A program made the translations under genes and the position numbers. A model generated the notes under the pieces. The model was not told where the DNA came from. It did not search any database and saw only the letters and a list, made by a program, of their open reading frames with translations. 64,000 nucleotides of DNA, taken from assembly GCA_025738555.1 (NCBI GenBank), contig JAOVFP010000024.1, positions 248,001 to 312,000 on the forward strand, written 5' to 3'. Shown one piece after another: positions 1 through 13,269 of the stretch (positions are counted from its first letter, which is position 1; every line of letters begins with the position of its first letter). The DNA comes from Cyathus striatus (Eukaryota > Basidiomycota > Agaricomycetes > Agaricales > Nidulariaceae).

Positions 1-1806
1 CGACCCAGGAGACCGACAGTGGTGGACGGTAGCCGCGAGGTATCGCTCGCGATGAGTGCTAGCTCTACTGACAGCTCGGGGCAATTGAGGTCGTCAGAGT
101 CGATTTCAGCCTTGCGCAGTGGGTCATCTAGCAATACTTTGAGTGTTGCTACTACAGACAGCAATGGATCATCGTCTGAAGAACGGAAGTTCAAAAATGA
201 TAAGGGGAAGCGAGCAATGGTAATCAAAGAGATTGTTTTGTAAGCTCATTATTTTCCTTTCCTCTGCTCTTATCTCATTTTTATATATAAAAATAGGACG
301 GAACGCACGTATGTGAAAGGGTTGCAAGAGCTGATGGAAATTTATATCAAACCTGCATCAGTTCCGGTAAATCTGCTAAGTGGAGTCGGTTCCGGAAAAG
401 ACAGCGTAGTTCCGATGCCTGAACGCAAAATTGTTTTTGGAGGGGTTGATGCCCTGTTCTCCTTTCACAAAGACAGCTTCCTTCCTGCTTTGGAGGTGGC
501 AGCTGCACCTCTTATGAAGAGCTCTGCTGAAGTTGGAAGCATAGATGTAGAAGGTCAGCTATCGTCGGAAGTGGCAAAAGCCGTCGGGGAAATATTCCTT
601 AAGCATGCAGCTTTCATGAGGATGTACTCTAGTTACATCAAGTTCGTATCTCTATTCTCTTCCCATGCATAATCGCTAATACGAGGTCAATAGTAACTTC
701 GATAGTTCTGTGCAACGCGTTAAGTATTGGAGCTCTGACAAAAATACACCTCCAGCTGCCCCAATATCTTCTATTTCACCAGCTTCCAGCACCATTCAAC
801 TCGCTGGTCTTGGTTTATCAATGTCAGCCATTAGTGCTCCGGGTGTTGTTCCTGAAGGTAGCCCATCTGCAACTGGTATACCGAACCTGTCTACAAGCCA
901 GAAGAGAAGAATAAAATCTTACTTAAAACGGTGCCGCATGAATCCTCGTCATACGCAGTTAAACTTAGAGGGATACTTGCTTCTTCCTGTGCAACGAATA
1001 CCCAGGTATCGTTTGCTTGTAAGTAAACAATGTAACTTCAGCGCAACTATTGTTCATGGTATCTCCCACAGCTGGAAGAATTACTTAGAAGCACTCCTCC
1101 TCTTTATGAGTATATGGAAGATCCTCTGGAACGTGCGCTGACCGAGATATCGTCACTTGCAAATAATATGAATGAGGGCAAGCGAGAATCCGAGTCGCGT
1201 AGGAAGCTTGTGCAGTGGCAAACGCGGATAAGGGGACGGTTCCCTAGTCCGCTTGTTCAGCCGCATCGGTAAGTGTACGCTTCTATGCTTGTTTCAATTC
1301 TAACGATTATTAGCCGATTAATCATGGATGGTCCTCTGCTCCTTACTCGTGTGGTACGAAAAACAGTAGTATCTTTTGAAGCTATCAACGCGCAAGGAGA
1401 CGCATCTACTGTTCAAGTGGATTGTCTAGCCCCAGAATTAACGCCAAGGCCGTTGATTGGTATCTTGTGTAATGACCTTCTTGTATTATGCCGAGACCCA
1501 TCAGAAGGACAAGATCCAGCATCATTCGTCGACCTGTGGGCTGTTCTCCGGATGCAAACCCTTCCGCAACCCGCAAGCATCGTACACGGGAATGGTAAGC
1601 TGATAGTCGCTATCTGAAATTCTTGATCCTAACCCAAGATAGCGCTACGTCTTGTTGATAACAAGGCCATACTATACTTTGATGCTCCCTCGCCCTCCGA
1701 CGCATTAAACTGGTATAGAGGTTTGTTACATTCTACTGCTTTCATAAACCACTGGCTTAATTCCTCCTCAGCAATAAATCTTCACATACCAGCATCCAAG
1801 ACATAG
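1..1806 (+). CDS. RhoGEF (DH-PH) protein, 3' part
   Basis: This is the C-terminal part of a guanine nucleotide exchange factor for Rho-type GTPases; the 5' end lies outside the window, and the frame is already open at base 1. After a serine-rich stretch the Dbl-homology domain begins at about base 215 (KRAMVIKEIVL, then TERTYVKGLQEL across the first intron) and contains the conserved helix LEGYLLLPVQRIPRYRLLL near 965-1080. A pleckstrin-homology-like region follows (DGPLLLTRVV from about 1325, then LIGILCNDLLVLCRD, and ALNWYRAI near 1705-1780). Introns lie near 241-298, 642-692, 1021-1071, 1269-1313, 1595-1640 and 1721-1771. The DH domain carries a low-complexity Ser/Pro insertion (about 745-905) between its helices. 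The last exon ends HIPASKT-stop at 1804-1806. Family assignment is firm; which Rho protein it activates cannot be read from the sequence. Confidence 0.88.
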
Positions 1807-2093
1807 TTGCTAACTCTTCTCTCTCTTTAGTACATTAGATTTAAAGCCATGTGTCATTTATCTTTGTAAAACTGCTGTGCTGCATTTAGCGCGGTGTCCA
1901 TTCCTTCAATTTTTTTTACGTGAGCTTGTACGCATTTTCAGAATTCAACGGATTTTTTTTTTTTTGCATTATTATGTGTGACACTTAAGTATATAGGTTG
2001 GGGAACAGGAAGACGAATACTAAAAATATATGAACGTTGCTTTGTATGTCAACTAACAATACAGTTTACATCTACGGCCATTTCATATCAGTA

Positions 2094-4532
2094 TCAAATC
2101 ATTAGCAGTTGATGACGATTATTGTTACTCACTAGCCATTGCCAAAATGCCTCGAACTTGTTTCTGGGAGGAGGTTCATCATATCTATAATAAATAAATG
2201 GCTTAAGAGGTTGTCGAACAAAGGTCATGCTAAAACCCACGTGTCAGCCTCTATTTCAGCAATATTTGTTACGAAGTCCATCTCTTCGGGTTTAACAGCT
2301 GGCTGCTTGTAGTAGAAATTGGATCCGAAGTACAAGATAGGGAAGAGTGCCAGTGGAAAATAATTTGTAACGAAGGTATCAACAGCCCATCTACCCTTCA
2401 GAAAAACGGACCATCCACTGAACTGTTGGATTGACATTAGTGACTGTAACTGAGACCCAATTGCCACGTACGATGCAAATCAACAAACAGAACACCATTG
2501 CATACCATGCAGCATAGGGCTGTAACTTAGAGGCAAATGGAAGACTTGTTCGATCATATCCCTGTGCTTTCATCCCAGCATAAAATCGAATATAGGTCAA
2601 GCTAATGCCAAACCAAGTCATGAGCCCCGCAACCGACGTCATGTTGGAAAACCACCCGAAAACCTTTCCGGCACCGTTGTTAACGCCCATGTAACCTAAC
2701 GTAGCAAACAGAGCGCAAAAAATGACGGAGACGTATGGTAGACCAGTCTTTGAAGTTCTGGAAAATATCCTGGGAGCATTCCCTGCCACAGAGAGCCCAT
2801 CTAATAGACGTATCATTTCACATACTTTATACCAATTAAGTAAATGGACGTACACAAGGCACGAGAACTGGTGTATAGATCACTTGAAGCTGCCGACCAC
2901 GCGGAGGTTAATAAACATGCATTTATGATCTAGAAAAGGTATGATAATCAGATGCTTCAACTACGTCTGATAAGCACCATACCGAAGGTAGGACTTTTAT
3001 TCCAGCATTTTGTATGGCAATAACAAAAGGTGACGAAGATGCGGTCCCATCAGAAAGATTGAGACGAGCATCATTGTATGGAACAAGTAGACCGATGATA
3101 GCTGTGCCACCGATGTAAAAAAGTAAAATACCTGTAATAATAGTTTAAAAAGAGGACAGAACAAGAATATGTTTGACATTTACGGATATAGACTCGCTTA
3201 ATGGCTCTCGGAAGATTACGCCTAGGATTCTTAGCTTCGCCTGCTGCAATCTGTGGCACACGGCAATTGAGTAAGCCGACGGATTGCGTTAGATTACTCC
3301 TATATATACTCACAGCAACAATTTCTGTTCCAATGAAGGAGAAGGCGGCCTGCGACTAGTAAAGCAAAATCAAGTCTGTGAGAAAACCGAGATCATGCAC
3401 ACGTAGTTGCTCATACTTACCATGACACTCCACCATGCAAGGAATCGACCTTCCGACCCTGAAATACCATCAAACTGGGCGAAAGGCCCGGGATGTTTCC
3501 AGTAACGAAAGCCGAGACGATCATGGCTCGGTCCACCTAAATACATCAGTGATTACCCTCAGATAAGGTGGATATTGCGCACCTCCTAGGTCCAACACAA
3601 TCCCTAGAATGATAAGACCAGTGATGGTTATAACCTTGATAGAGCTGTCGAAAAGTCAGATTAAGACTGACGGTCGTGATTAATTGCCATACGCGAAAAT
3701 AAACTCTGCTTCGCCATATGCCCCTGTGGGTGAATTTACGATAAGCAATGACACAAACATTGACACCCATTAGATACTCACCGGCACCGAGCAGATTAAT
3801 AACGATGGTAATAGCCATGGTAATCGTCACCCAGGCGGCGGGACTTATAGGGTTATCTCTAGTCCAAAATCCGATCAACACAGCAGAGGCACTCAGTTCC
3901 GCGGGAAGAACAATTGTCCAATTGTACCTTCTCTCTCGCGGGTCAGCACCACAGAGTAAAACAAGAGACAAAATATTACCAATAGTTCCAACCCATAGTA
4001 AATGACAAGGCAGGATTGACAAAGCGCTCTGCAAGTTTGATATGTCCACCAGCAATAGGAAGATACGCGACCATTTCTCCCAAGGATATCTAACGTAACC
4101 TTAGCAGCTGTACATGTATACCTGGCAGGTCAAGGAATTACCATGACACTGAAGCATATTGAGCCCACTACTGTATATCCTAGCAATAAACCTAGAGTAA
4201 ACGACCGTGTTAGAATTATGCTTGATTAATTCGACGACAATGTTAGTCTCACCTACTGGCCCACCATTTCTTAACGAGTTCGCAGTCCCAAGAAACAGTC
4301 CTGTTCCTATGACACCGCCAATGCTGAAATTTTATCGTAATGAATAAACGGGCAACGTCAGAAAGAGGCAGATGGGCCACCTAATCATAGCTATATGTCG
4401 ATTCTTCAACTGACGGACAAGTTGGCCATCTTCGGGTAAGCCAGGACTCTGGACATCTCGCGCGGATTCTGTATCGGAGGCAGCTCTGGTGAACTCTTTA
4501 GTCTGCTTCTTTTCGTTATTCACTTCGCTCAT
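2094..4532 (-). CDS. Amino-acid permease (APC superfamily, fungal YAT type)
   Basis: A plasma-membrane amino-acid/proton symporter. The start is taken at 4532 (MSEVNNEKKQ); the open frame reaches further upstream but only with a GTG. A hydrophilic N-terminus leads to KNRHIAMI and the signature IGGVIGTGLFLGTA at the first membrane helix (about 4380-4270). About twelve hydrophobic segments follow, with the family motifs GWNYWYNW, AAFSFIGTEIVA and GEAKNPRRNLPRAI. The C-terminus is EMDFVTNIAEIEADT joined across a last intron (about 2177-2232) to YDEPPPRNKFEAFWQWL, a strongly conserved tail in fungal permeases, which is what fixes the last exon and the stop at 2094. At least nine short introns interrupt the gene. 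It converges with the RhoGEF gene, with 287 bp between the two stop codons. Substrate specificity is not predictable here. Confidence 0.9.
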
Positions 4533-5144
4533 GATGAGTGGAAGGAAAGAGGTGATCACAGCTGAGAGAGAGAGTAAGTGTATGTGACGCCCACTGAGAG
4601 GCCGGCTTACCCCACGTCCGGTTTAAAGTAGTGTGCAGATCTAACGCCTAGTTTCATGAGACGAATGGCATCGGATCTTGGATGTCCCATAGCACTAACT
4701 TCTCAGTCCACAGCCGCGCCCCATGGAGCTCCAACTCCGTATAAATAGGTCGGTGACAGCACTGACAGATAACCCACATGGTTCTATCGCGGACATTTTT
4801 AAGCGTTGCTATCAATTGAATCCTTGTGCATCCCAATCCCCGAAGCGTTGTAAGAGGTCGTAAGCTGTTGACAACCTGGTACTGAGCACTGAGTAAGGAT
4901 GGCCGCCTCCGATAGAACTTACAAGCATTCACAAACCACAAAGTAATAAATCAAAAATAAATCAAGCGAAATACGAATTGCTATATTTAGCACTATAGTG
5001 ATAGTGATATCCTGTGATAGCCTGTGATATACTACTACATATTACCGATGCTTATCATACTACGTGGTGCGCGCTGGTTAACATTTGCACACCACTACGC
5101 AGCACGCTCCAGTACGTTAATGTGTTCGGTTATGTGACACATCC
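4533..5144. other. Intergenic, promoter of the permease
   Basis: About 610 bp without a convincing gene. It holds the upstream region of the permease and the downstream region of the kinase-like gene. Near 4998-5032 there is a run of short direct repeats of the type GTGATAG/GTGATAT, which may be incidental. Confidence 0.5.
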
Positions 5145-7294
5145 CTATGCTACTAAGCGCCATATTCTGTCCATCCACCTTGACATCGGAAATACCGCCC
5201 TGTTCTCGACTGTTTGGACTGGAAGTCCCCGACTCGTATCGTTCGTAGCCACATCATAATTCCTTATGGGCAGTGACGATGGGCCAGCTACAGCAGTAAC
5301 TATTCGAGCAATCGGCTTGGTTATTTCCCACCAACTCGCTCGGGGATTCTTTTCTAAGGTATATTTCATGAAACGACTGCCCCTGTCCGATTTGTTAGTA
5401 TCAATTGAGCTGAAGCTGGTATCTCCTTCAAGCGCTGCAGTAATCTCTATCCCGCGTCTAGTCCGATTGTCTCGTTCTCCCATCTGTGTGGAGGGAATGC
5501 TAGAAAAAGCTGATAACGTTGGTAACCTGATTCTTGGAGGATGAACCGCTGTAGGTTGAGTTGAACATCTCCGCTTTTTAAGAGTGCCACCAACAGATAC
5601 GTCATATTTATTTGTTCCTTCAGTCGATCTCCCGTCTTCCTCTCGAGCCCTTTTCCTGGATTTCGAAGCGGTAACTCTGGCAGGATAAACGTGGGGAGTT
5701 TGGACGTGCAAAAGGCGCCTTGGATGGGATACAATTCCATCGAGTCCAAAGTCACGAACTTTAATAATCGGTAAACTGGGATTGAGGTTATTGAGTAAGA
5801 TAGAATCGTGTATAATTCCATCTCCACGGAACTCATCTGGTCTCGAAGGACGAATAACTATGTGCTCTGCAACGAATATCAACGAGAATCCACGCATAAT
5901 GATAACAAATGGTGTACCTATTGTCTCGGCCTTCCTACTACGTTTCTGGTGACCTGCACCTAGGGGTATAGCACTAATCGGACTCTCCTCAGTTGTTCGA
6001 CCTCGCTTACGTGGTCTCGATTCAGTGGAGGATCCACTGGTTGTTTTCCGCTTCCGCAAAGAGTAACTGTGTCGGGGGAGTTCCCCGGCATCAGCACGAA
6101 ATTCGGTCTTTTTGTCATTGATTCGTTGTCCGTTCTCGAAAGAAGGAGGGGGTGAATAACGCGGACTGATGTCGACCCCCGAAGGCTTGTCCCCTGACGG
6201 GATCAAGGTCTGCATAAATTTATGAATTGCAATCTCAAGCTCTGTGGAGCTTGTTCCAGGAACAACAAATCGTCTTGGACGCCTCAACGATGGCATGCCA
6301 CGGTCTTTTGACGAATAAAGCATGTATTTTACTTTCTCCAACTCCTCGGCGGCTTCGATGCTATTTTCTCCGGTAATAAGGTGACTTGATTCAAAATCGC
6401 AGATGTAGACATTGCCATCCCCACCAATAAGAATGCTTGAAAAGTCGATTGCACCATGAAGAATACCATGCGCATGAATGCAGTGAAAAGCCTCTATACA
6501 ACGTTTTTTTAGCATGGAGGGCATATCTGAGGATGCCTCGATCCAAAATGTATCATGTGGAAGCTCGAATGCGACATTGAGGATACCTGGTCTAACAAAA
6601 ACTTGGATAAGACTAGGGACAATGAGCCCTTGTAAGGAATTCAGTCTAGTTTTGTATAGTTGAATCTAACACGAACGTAAATTCTAATAAAATATTACAT
6701 AGCATATGCTTACCTCGTTATTCACAGCCTTGGAGCGTGGCGAAATAGGCCAGCTAACAGGTTATCAGTGATAATACAAGACACCATGGGTTTTATGAGA
6801 TCTCACCATTTACTAATATATGACACCGCTTTCTTATCAATTTCACAGGTTGTTAGATAGACATTATAACGCTTTCGCTCTACGAACTTTTAATGCAGAA
6901 ACGAACGCACAATATGTACCGTACCTTTCAAAAGTAGCTGGTCTATAGTATTCTCTGGAATCTTCCCAGAGATCCATGTCCACTTTTTGCTTGGTTTCCA
7001 TAATGGTGTGTTTAGTTGTTCTGCAGAATAACCATGTGAACTGTGGCGAGGAATGATGTACTCTGAAACTTCTGCGCAGTCGTCTGGATTTAAATGGCGG
7101 GAGTCGTCAATAAAGTCTTCCAGAGATGACACGTCTTCGACGTCTACAAGTGATTTGGGTGTCGATAGGGGCGGGAGAGGTATGTATGGAGCTGTGAGGA
7201 CATGCCAAAATACGGAATCAATTATATCACTTGGAAGCGAGCTTGGATTTGCACGCAGAATATAAGAGGAAAGAGGTGCAGGAGACGATTGCAT
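5145..7294 (-). CDS. Protein-kinase-like protein, likely pseudokinase
   Basis: A basidiomycete kinase-like protein with an ATG at 7294 (MQSSPAPLSSYIL). The N-terminal part (7294 to about 6950) is unassigned. Short exons follow near 6875-6795, 6750-6720 and 6665 onward. The kinase-like C-lobe lies at about 6530-6370: CIEAFHCIHAHGILHGAID..SSILIGGDGNVYICDFESS. It resembles the catalytic loop and metal-binding motif of fungal kinase/aminoglycoside-phosphotransferase-like families, but the usual HGD is HGA, the loop Asn is Ser, and DFG is DFE. Only the DF Asp of the metal site remains. The tail of about 380 residues is basic and disordered, with nuclear-localisation-like clusters such as RPRKRGR and SKSRKRARE. 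Nothing about a substrate can be inferred; a signalling or scaffold role without phosphotransfer is likely. Confidence 0.65.
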
Positions 7295-7648
7295 TGCTGT
7301 ATATTACCAGCTGCAGTTGCGGTAGTCAGACAGAAGGAGAAGATGTCGTAGTATGCCTGACGGAAGATGCACGGTTAGTACTTATGGCTTCCGTTGGGTG
7401 CGATAACAGAGAACAACATCGCCCTTGTCTTTTTATCATTTATTGCCCTTGTTCCATAGCAAGTTCTTGTTCAGAAGTCATTGTGTAGCCGTGACGGTTC
7501 AAACGTTCAAGTTTGACCTGCCTTGGACCTACCTTGTATTTTGCTCAGGCTGGACTCGGCAGACCCTGTGAACAAAACCTTAGCTGACGATTATGTAATC
7601 TCATCAGTATTGTTTACTTTCACTATGTACATATTATGTAATTCAAAA
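7295..7648. other. Intergenic region
   Basis: About 350 bp between two genes that both run on the minus strand. I see no gene, repeat or RNA structure in it; it should contain the promoter of the kinase-like gene and the 3' end of the upstream gene. Confidence 0.45.
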
Positions 7649-8578
7649 TTAAATAACTATATGTAGATGCGAGAAGTGTTCACCTATTGGGGTGAAATCC
7701 AGCTCTATGTCCAGCAGTTGCCGTCGCTCCGCAAGCCAAATCGACAGTGTATTGGTTTCAGATGATCGAACAGATGTAACAGAAAAACGTCTGCTGACAT
7801 GGTGTATGGGGGGCGGTCCAAAGGGCGTCTCAGTTTGGCTTTCATCTTGCTTAATTAACTTTCGATCAGGTAAATCTTTGCGAGGTCGATATTGTGTAAC
7901 ACGTTTGGCCTTCCGCAGAGTTCCACTAAGAAGCCGCCGGAATACATTCTTAGTCCCTTTGAGCTCAACAGGTGCATTACGCGGAAGGGAAAAATTGACA
8001 CTTGGATCACCTGGCGAGGTATGGTGATTATATTCACCGGACTCCTGTGAAAGTGGGCATAGAATTTTCTCCCGCAAAGGAGGCGACCAAGGAACATAGG
8101 GACTATTAGGATGCATAAGAGATGGAATATTCAGAGTGCCAAAAGAGCGTTTCTTGTTTGCTGGTTTGGGAATAGTTCCTAGGTTCCCAGACTGTGATGA
8201 ACGAAAAGAGATACATGAACTTGGAAGTTCGAGAATTGATGGGACCTTTAGTGACGATACTCCGGATATACGAGGAAGTCGATGAAATGACTCTAAGTCC
8301 AGGTCTTGGTCCAAGTCACTAGGACCATAAAACATAGAACGCTAAGGAGAGGATTGATGAGACGATCGATAAAATGGTAAAAGGAAGAATAAACATACTG
8401 CATTCCCCTGCTCTCTACAAGAGTGTGCCGCTGATAGGGCACGGCGGCGCAGGGATTGCCTGGAAGCAGACTTGGGAAACGAAACAAATGAATTATTATC
8501 GGATACAATAGTAGAGGTCCTGTTGTGGCCGAGAGTCGCAGAAGGAGTGGAATGCTCGTCAATCGGCAATAACCGCAT
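7649..8578 (-). CDS. Unknown basic, serine-rich protein
   Basis: I do not recognise this protein. Two exons join cleanly: exon 1 (8578-8399) starts MRLLPIDEHSTPS and ends before a GTATGT donor; a 57-nt intron (8398-8342) ends CCTTAG; exon 2 (8341-7649) continues RSMFYGPSDLDQD. The product would be 290 residues, rich in Ser, Pro, Arg and Lys, with basic stretches such as GTLRKAKRVTQYRPRKD and no membrane segment or signal peptide. The 3' end is uncertain because a donor-like GGTGAACA just before the stop could lead to a further exon. It lies upstream of, and on the same strand as, the kinase-like gene. A disordered regulatory protein is the most that can be said. Confidence 0.5.
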
Positions 8579-9658
8579 GTTGACTGCGTGCGTGTTGTTA
8601 CGGAAACACAGGTATGTACGAGGGAGCGAATGGCCTGTGTCGATATAAGGAAGAGACGGTATGTTTCATGGAATATACTTACAGTGAGCAAAAAGAACGT
8701 TGGATTGGCAAGTCTGGTGTTCAGCAGGACAACCGTTAAAACGTTAAATACTAATAGAACTACAGTGGCCTGCAGCTGGACGGTTGGAGTGAACGTGTTT
8801 CATTGCCATGGATTCTACGGGAGTGCATGGCAATCGGCTCTATTTGTACTTGTAGCTTTGGTTCACTACATGCATACATACGTATAAACAACGTCTCGTG
8901 TGGCCAAGTGTGGCATCTGATTCAATCTCTTACTCGTATCTACTTTGCTAGTAGCCAAATTTCTCCGCCAACGCACATGTATGACTACTTTTACTGTAAT
9001 GTCTTTCTCACCCTGCAAGTCTTTTACAATGCCACATGTTCTGTCACCCTCACCTGACCTCCTGTGCGGAATCCGCATGAAGTAATAAGCAACCGGGTAT
9101 TATACCTGTTGTCCATCCTGTCTGGAACCCATCAACGTTCAACCTTCATAAATAACTCTTTTCTGAAAATACTGACATACCTCATCATATAAATACTCCT
9201 TTTTTTGTTCTTAGTAGACTCCAGGCGTTGGTTTAGTGGGCTTTTTCGTATGTCCAGCCGGAACTGGATTCCGGAAAAATTAGCCCCTCCAATCCGTCTA
9301 TTTAATTTTCCCAGAGAGCCTATCATTTTCTAGCACGGATATAAAATCAGTCTTTGCCGTTGATGATCTCATCCGACCTACTACAGTACTGTTAAACTTC
9401 GGTATATCTTGTTTACCGCTGCGGTTATTCGTCTCTTCATGTGGTAACTAGGTGTCCACGCGTCCTTTTCACTTCAGATGGAGACATATCCGCGCCATAC
9501 TGTACACTAATGGTCGCCAATTTTTCGGAATCTGCAGACGGCCCGCCGCTGATATCTCGGGTTCTGTTTGCGTATAGTCGCAATTTTTATTCTGCTGGTC
9601 AATCACTTAAAAAGAACATCTGTATAGCGACTGACAATTTCTCTACACTTAAGCCACC
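8579..9658. other. Intergenic, includes GH74 promoter
   Basis: About 1.1 kb between the divergent unknown gene and the GH74 gene. No reading frame here has coding character. It should contain the promoter of the inducible xyloglucanase gene. I could not identify a specific activator site with confidence. Confidence 0.45.
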
Positions 9659-12600
9659 ATGCTCAAACTGGACCTTCTCCTGTACTTGGTTGTGAGTATT
9701 GCATACCCTCTAGCCCAAGCTGTTTCGTCGCAAAGTTACACCTGGAAGAATGTCAAGATCGGAGGTGGCGGTGGCTTTGTTCCTGGAATAATTTTCAATC
9801 CCACTGAAAAGGTTTGTTTCCGAAATCATTGAATGATTCTCGTGTTGCTGAATCGGTCTCTGCCATATGCAGGGACTTGCATACGCGCGCACAGACATTG
9901 GTGGTGTGTACAAGCTGAACTCTGACGATACCTGGACCCCTCTTCTTGACTTCGTGGACGACGCGCGATGGAATTATTGGGGAGTTGACGCTCTGGCCAC
10001 TGATCCAGTCGAACCAAACCGACTATATTTGGTATGCTGACGATGATATCACGACCGTCAGGCTCCCCAGTGTATCTAATTTTGCCGTACATAGGTTACT
10101 GGGATGTACACCAACTCTTGGGACCCCAATAACGGCCAGATACTGATATCAACGGATTATGGGACGACCTTCGAAGTTTCGAAGTTGTCGTTCAAGGTAG
10201 GAGGTAACATGCCAGGTCGTGGAATGTAAGTCCATTCGGTTTCGGTTTCCTTCGTGACATAACATCAGGCTTTCTGTTTAGGGGAGAGGTAAGCACGTCA
10301 CATTTCTTCAAACACTTTAATGACGTTAGTACAGAGACTAGCCGTGGATCCACACAAAAATAGCATTCTATTCTTTGGAGCACGTAGTGGTAATGGTCTT
10401 TGGAAGTCTACGGATTATGGGGCCTCTTGGGCGAAGGTCTCTAGCTTCACCGACACTGGTAGGTGACTTCAAAGGGACAGGAATGCAAAATTTAACTTTT
10501 CTACTAGGGTCGTACGTTGCCGATTCTTCAGACACCAGTGGTTATAATTCAGACAAAATTGGTGAGACTCGTAATCCAGCTACTTTCAACAGGTATTTGT
10601 TTAACGGAATTCTAGGCATCGCTTGGGTTACATTTGATGGTACTTCTGGTACTTCTGGTCAAGCAACACCTCGTATTTTTGTGGGTGTTGCGAATAAAGG
10701 TTCTACGAATATTTATTCAACGAATGATGGTGGAAGCACATGTAAGAATTCGGATCGGCTTATCTACGTACTCTTGGATCCTCAATTCCTATAGGGTCCG
10801 TTGTGGCGGGACAAAATACGACATATTTACCCCACAAAGGTGTACTCTCACCTTCTGAAAAGGCTTTGTACGTATCCTATTCTGATGGGGCAGGACCGGT
10901 AAGTTATACTCTTGCCAAATGGCAGCAATCAATTAATTGCATGTACAGTATGATGGAACTGCAGGATCAGTATACAAGTACAACATCTCTTCAGGAGTCT
11001 GCAAGTTAATCATTTATCCGCATTTTTCGCTCTCTAAACCACATATCTAGGGACTGATATTACACCTGTTTCTGGAGGAGATCTGTATTTTGGATTTGGT
11101 GGCGTCGCGGTTGACCTTCAGACACCTGGTACGATTATGGTTGCGGCCCTAAATTCTTGGTGGCCCGATGGACAGATATTCCGCTCCACCGACAGCGGTG
11201 CAACGTGGTCTCCATTCTGGGCATGGGGAAACTATCCCGAAATGCTCAAATATTACACCTACTCCGATTCACTTGCTCCCTGGTTGGGCCCTAATTATGT
11301 TGATACAACTGCTGGAGATAAACAAATCGGCTGGATGATGGAAGGTAATATAATTTTGGTATTACATGTTATCATATTAAAATATTTTTTTTCAGCCTTG
11401 GTCATAGATCCCCACGATTCCAACCATTGGCTATATGGCACAGGTGCCACCATTCAAGGTGGTCATGACTTACTGAAGGTACAACAGAAGCTTCTCAGGC
11501 ATTGTATCATGACTAATGTAGTATTCCAAGTGGGATACAGTTCGCAATATCACTCTCAAGTCCCTCGCTGATGGAATAGAAGAAACTGCTATTCATGGGC
11601 TTATTTCGCCTCCCACTGGCCCCTCACTTCTTTCCGCGGTTGCTGACATAGGAGGTTGGTTTTCTTATAAGTTACGCGTACTTGAATTACAATTGATGTT
11701 TAGGTTTTGTACACAACTCGCTGACAAGTGCTCCTAGCACTATGTTCACAAATCCAACGTGGGCCACGGCTTCGGACATTGATTTCGCTGGTAACAAACC
11801 AACAAATATTGTTCGTATTGGTACTGGTGATAGGTGCGACCATCAATATGTTTTAAACCATTATTATTAGCTAAATTCCAGCTCTCCGTAGCTCTACGGG
11901 AAAGCAAGTTGCCCTTTCTAGTGATTCGGGCGTAACGTGGTTCGTGGGTTGAACACGCTGTCTCTTAGACATACACTAATGCGTTTTGATATAAAAAGGT
12001 CCCAAGACTACGGTGCAGCTGATAATGTATCTGGAGGAACGGTGGCCATTTCAGCGGATGCAGATACGGTCCTCTGGCGTACCGGTTCGAATGGTGTACT
12101 TGTATCCCAATTTACTAACGCTTTCGTGGTGGTCACAACTCTTCCTTCTGATGCTGTTATTGCATCAGACAAAAAGAATAACTCAATCTTTTACGGGGCT
12201 TCATCATCTGCTTTCTATCTGTCTATCGATAGCGGGAAAACATTCTCGAAGAAGGCTACTCTGGGGAACTCCACTGCTCCTGTCAAGATTGTTGTAAACC
12301 CTGCTTTAACTGGTGACGTTTGGGTTTCTACCGATAAGGGCCTCTTCCATTCGACTGATCTCGGAACATCATTTACTGCAATCTCTGCCGTTTCACAAGC
12401 ATGGGCTATTGCGCTTGGTGCTTCAGCAAGCACAGGTGGATACCCTGCGCTATACGCAGCCGCCAATATCGGCGTGGTTGGATATTTCAGGTCTGATGAT
12501 TCAGGACTGAATTGGGTTAAAATCAACGATGCGGCACATGGTTTTGGCTCGGTCTCCGCCAACGTTCTGACCGCGGATCCCCGCATTTATGGCCGGTGAG

Positions 12601-13133
12601 ACATCATTCGTACATGTTTTACGGAACGTCGCTGATTTTTTCTTAAGAGTCTATGTTGGCACAAATGGACGCGGTATTTTCTATGGAGACGCCAGTGGCG
12701 CCGCTCCCTCATCAACTGTAACTACGTCTACTGCCACCAGTTCAACCACTAAATCTTCAAGCACACTCTCATCTACCTCCTCAACAACTGCAACTACGTC
12801 TTCTGCCACTAGCTCCACCACTAAGACTTCAAGCACATTCTCATCCACGTCTGCCTCTTCAACTTCGACCAGAGCGACATCCGTTACATCCACAAGCTCA
12901 TCCGCTGCCCCCACTGCTACCGCAGGTGCCTACGGTCAGTGTGGAGGTAAGCATTTCTCTCCTTGATAGTAAATCTCAGTAATTCATTGTGTGCTAGGGC
13001 AAGGGTGGAGTGGACCCACCACGTGCAGCACAGGCTACACATGTACAAGTTACAATACCTGTAAGTCAGTCTCACCTAGGCAGATCGCACTAGCTAACGT
13101 TCCGTAGACTATTCGCAGTGTGTCCCAATATAA
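9659..13133 (+). CDS. Secreted xyloglucanase, GH74 with C-terminal CBM1
   Basis: An extracellular endo-xyloglucanase (glycoside hydrolase family 74) that cuts the beta-1,4-glucan backbone of plant xyloglucan by inversion. The ATG at 9659 has a good context (gccaccATG) and starts a signal peptide (MLKLDLLLYLVVSIAYPLA). The N-terminal propeller starts WKNVKIGGGGGFVPGI with YARTDIGGVYK, whose Asp (about residue 59) matches the family's catalytic Asp; the second catalytic Asp lies in SAVADIGGF (about 11635-11705). Asp-box-like repeats such as STDYGTTF and STNDGGST recur. A Ser/Thr linker (about 12695-12930) leads to a fungal cellulose-binding module: AYGQCGGQGWSGPTTC, then CSTGYTCTSYNTYYSQCVPI across two introns. 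The gene is cut by roughly a dozen short introns. It ends 136 bp from the convergent membrane-protein gene. Confidence 0.93.
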
Positions 13134-13269
13134 CCGTAGTCAGTGAATAAATGAACACCCACTCCTTCAACCCAGTTTCATGTTAAATAATAAATAAACA
13201 CACTCCTTTAACTAATTTCTAAACATTTACATACATAAAAAACTTATTTCTTAAAAACATATGTCATAT

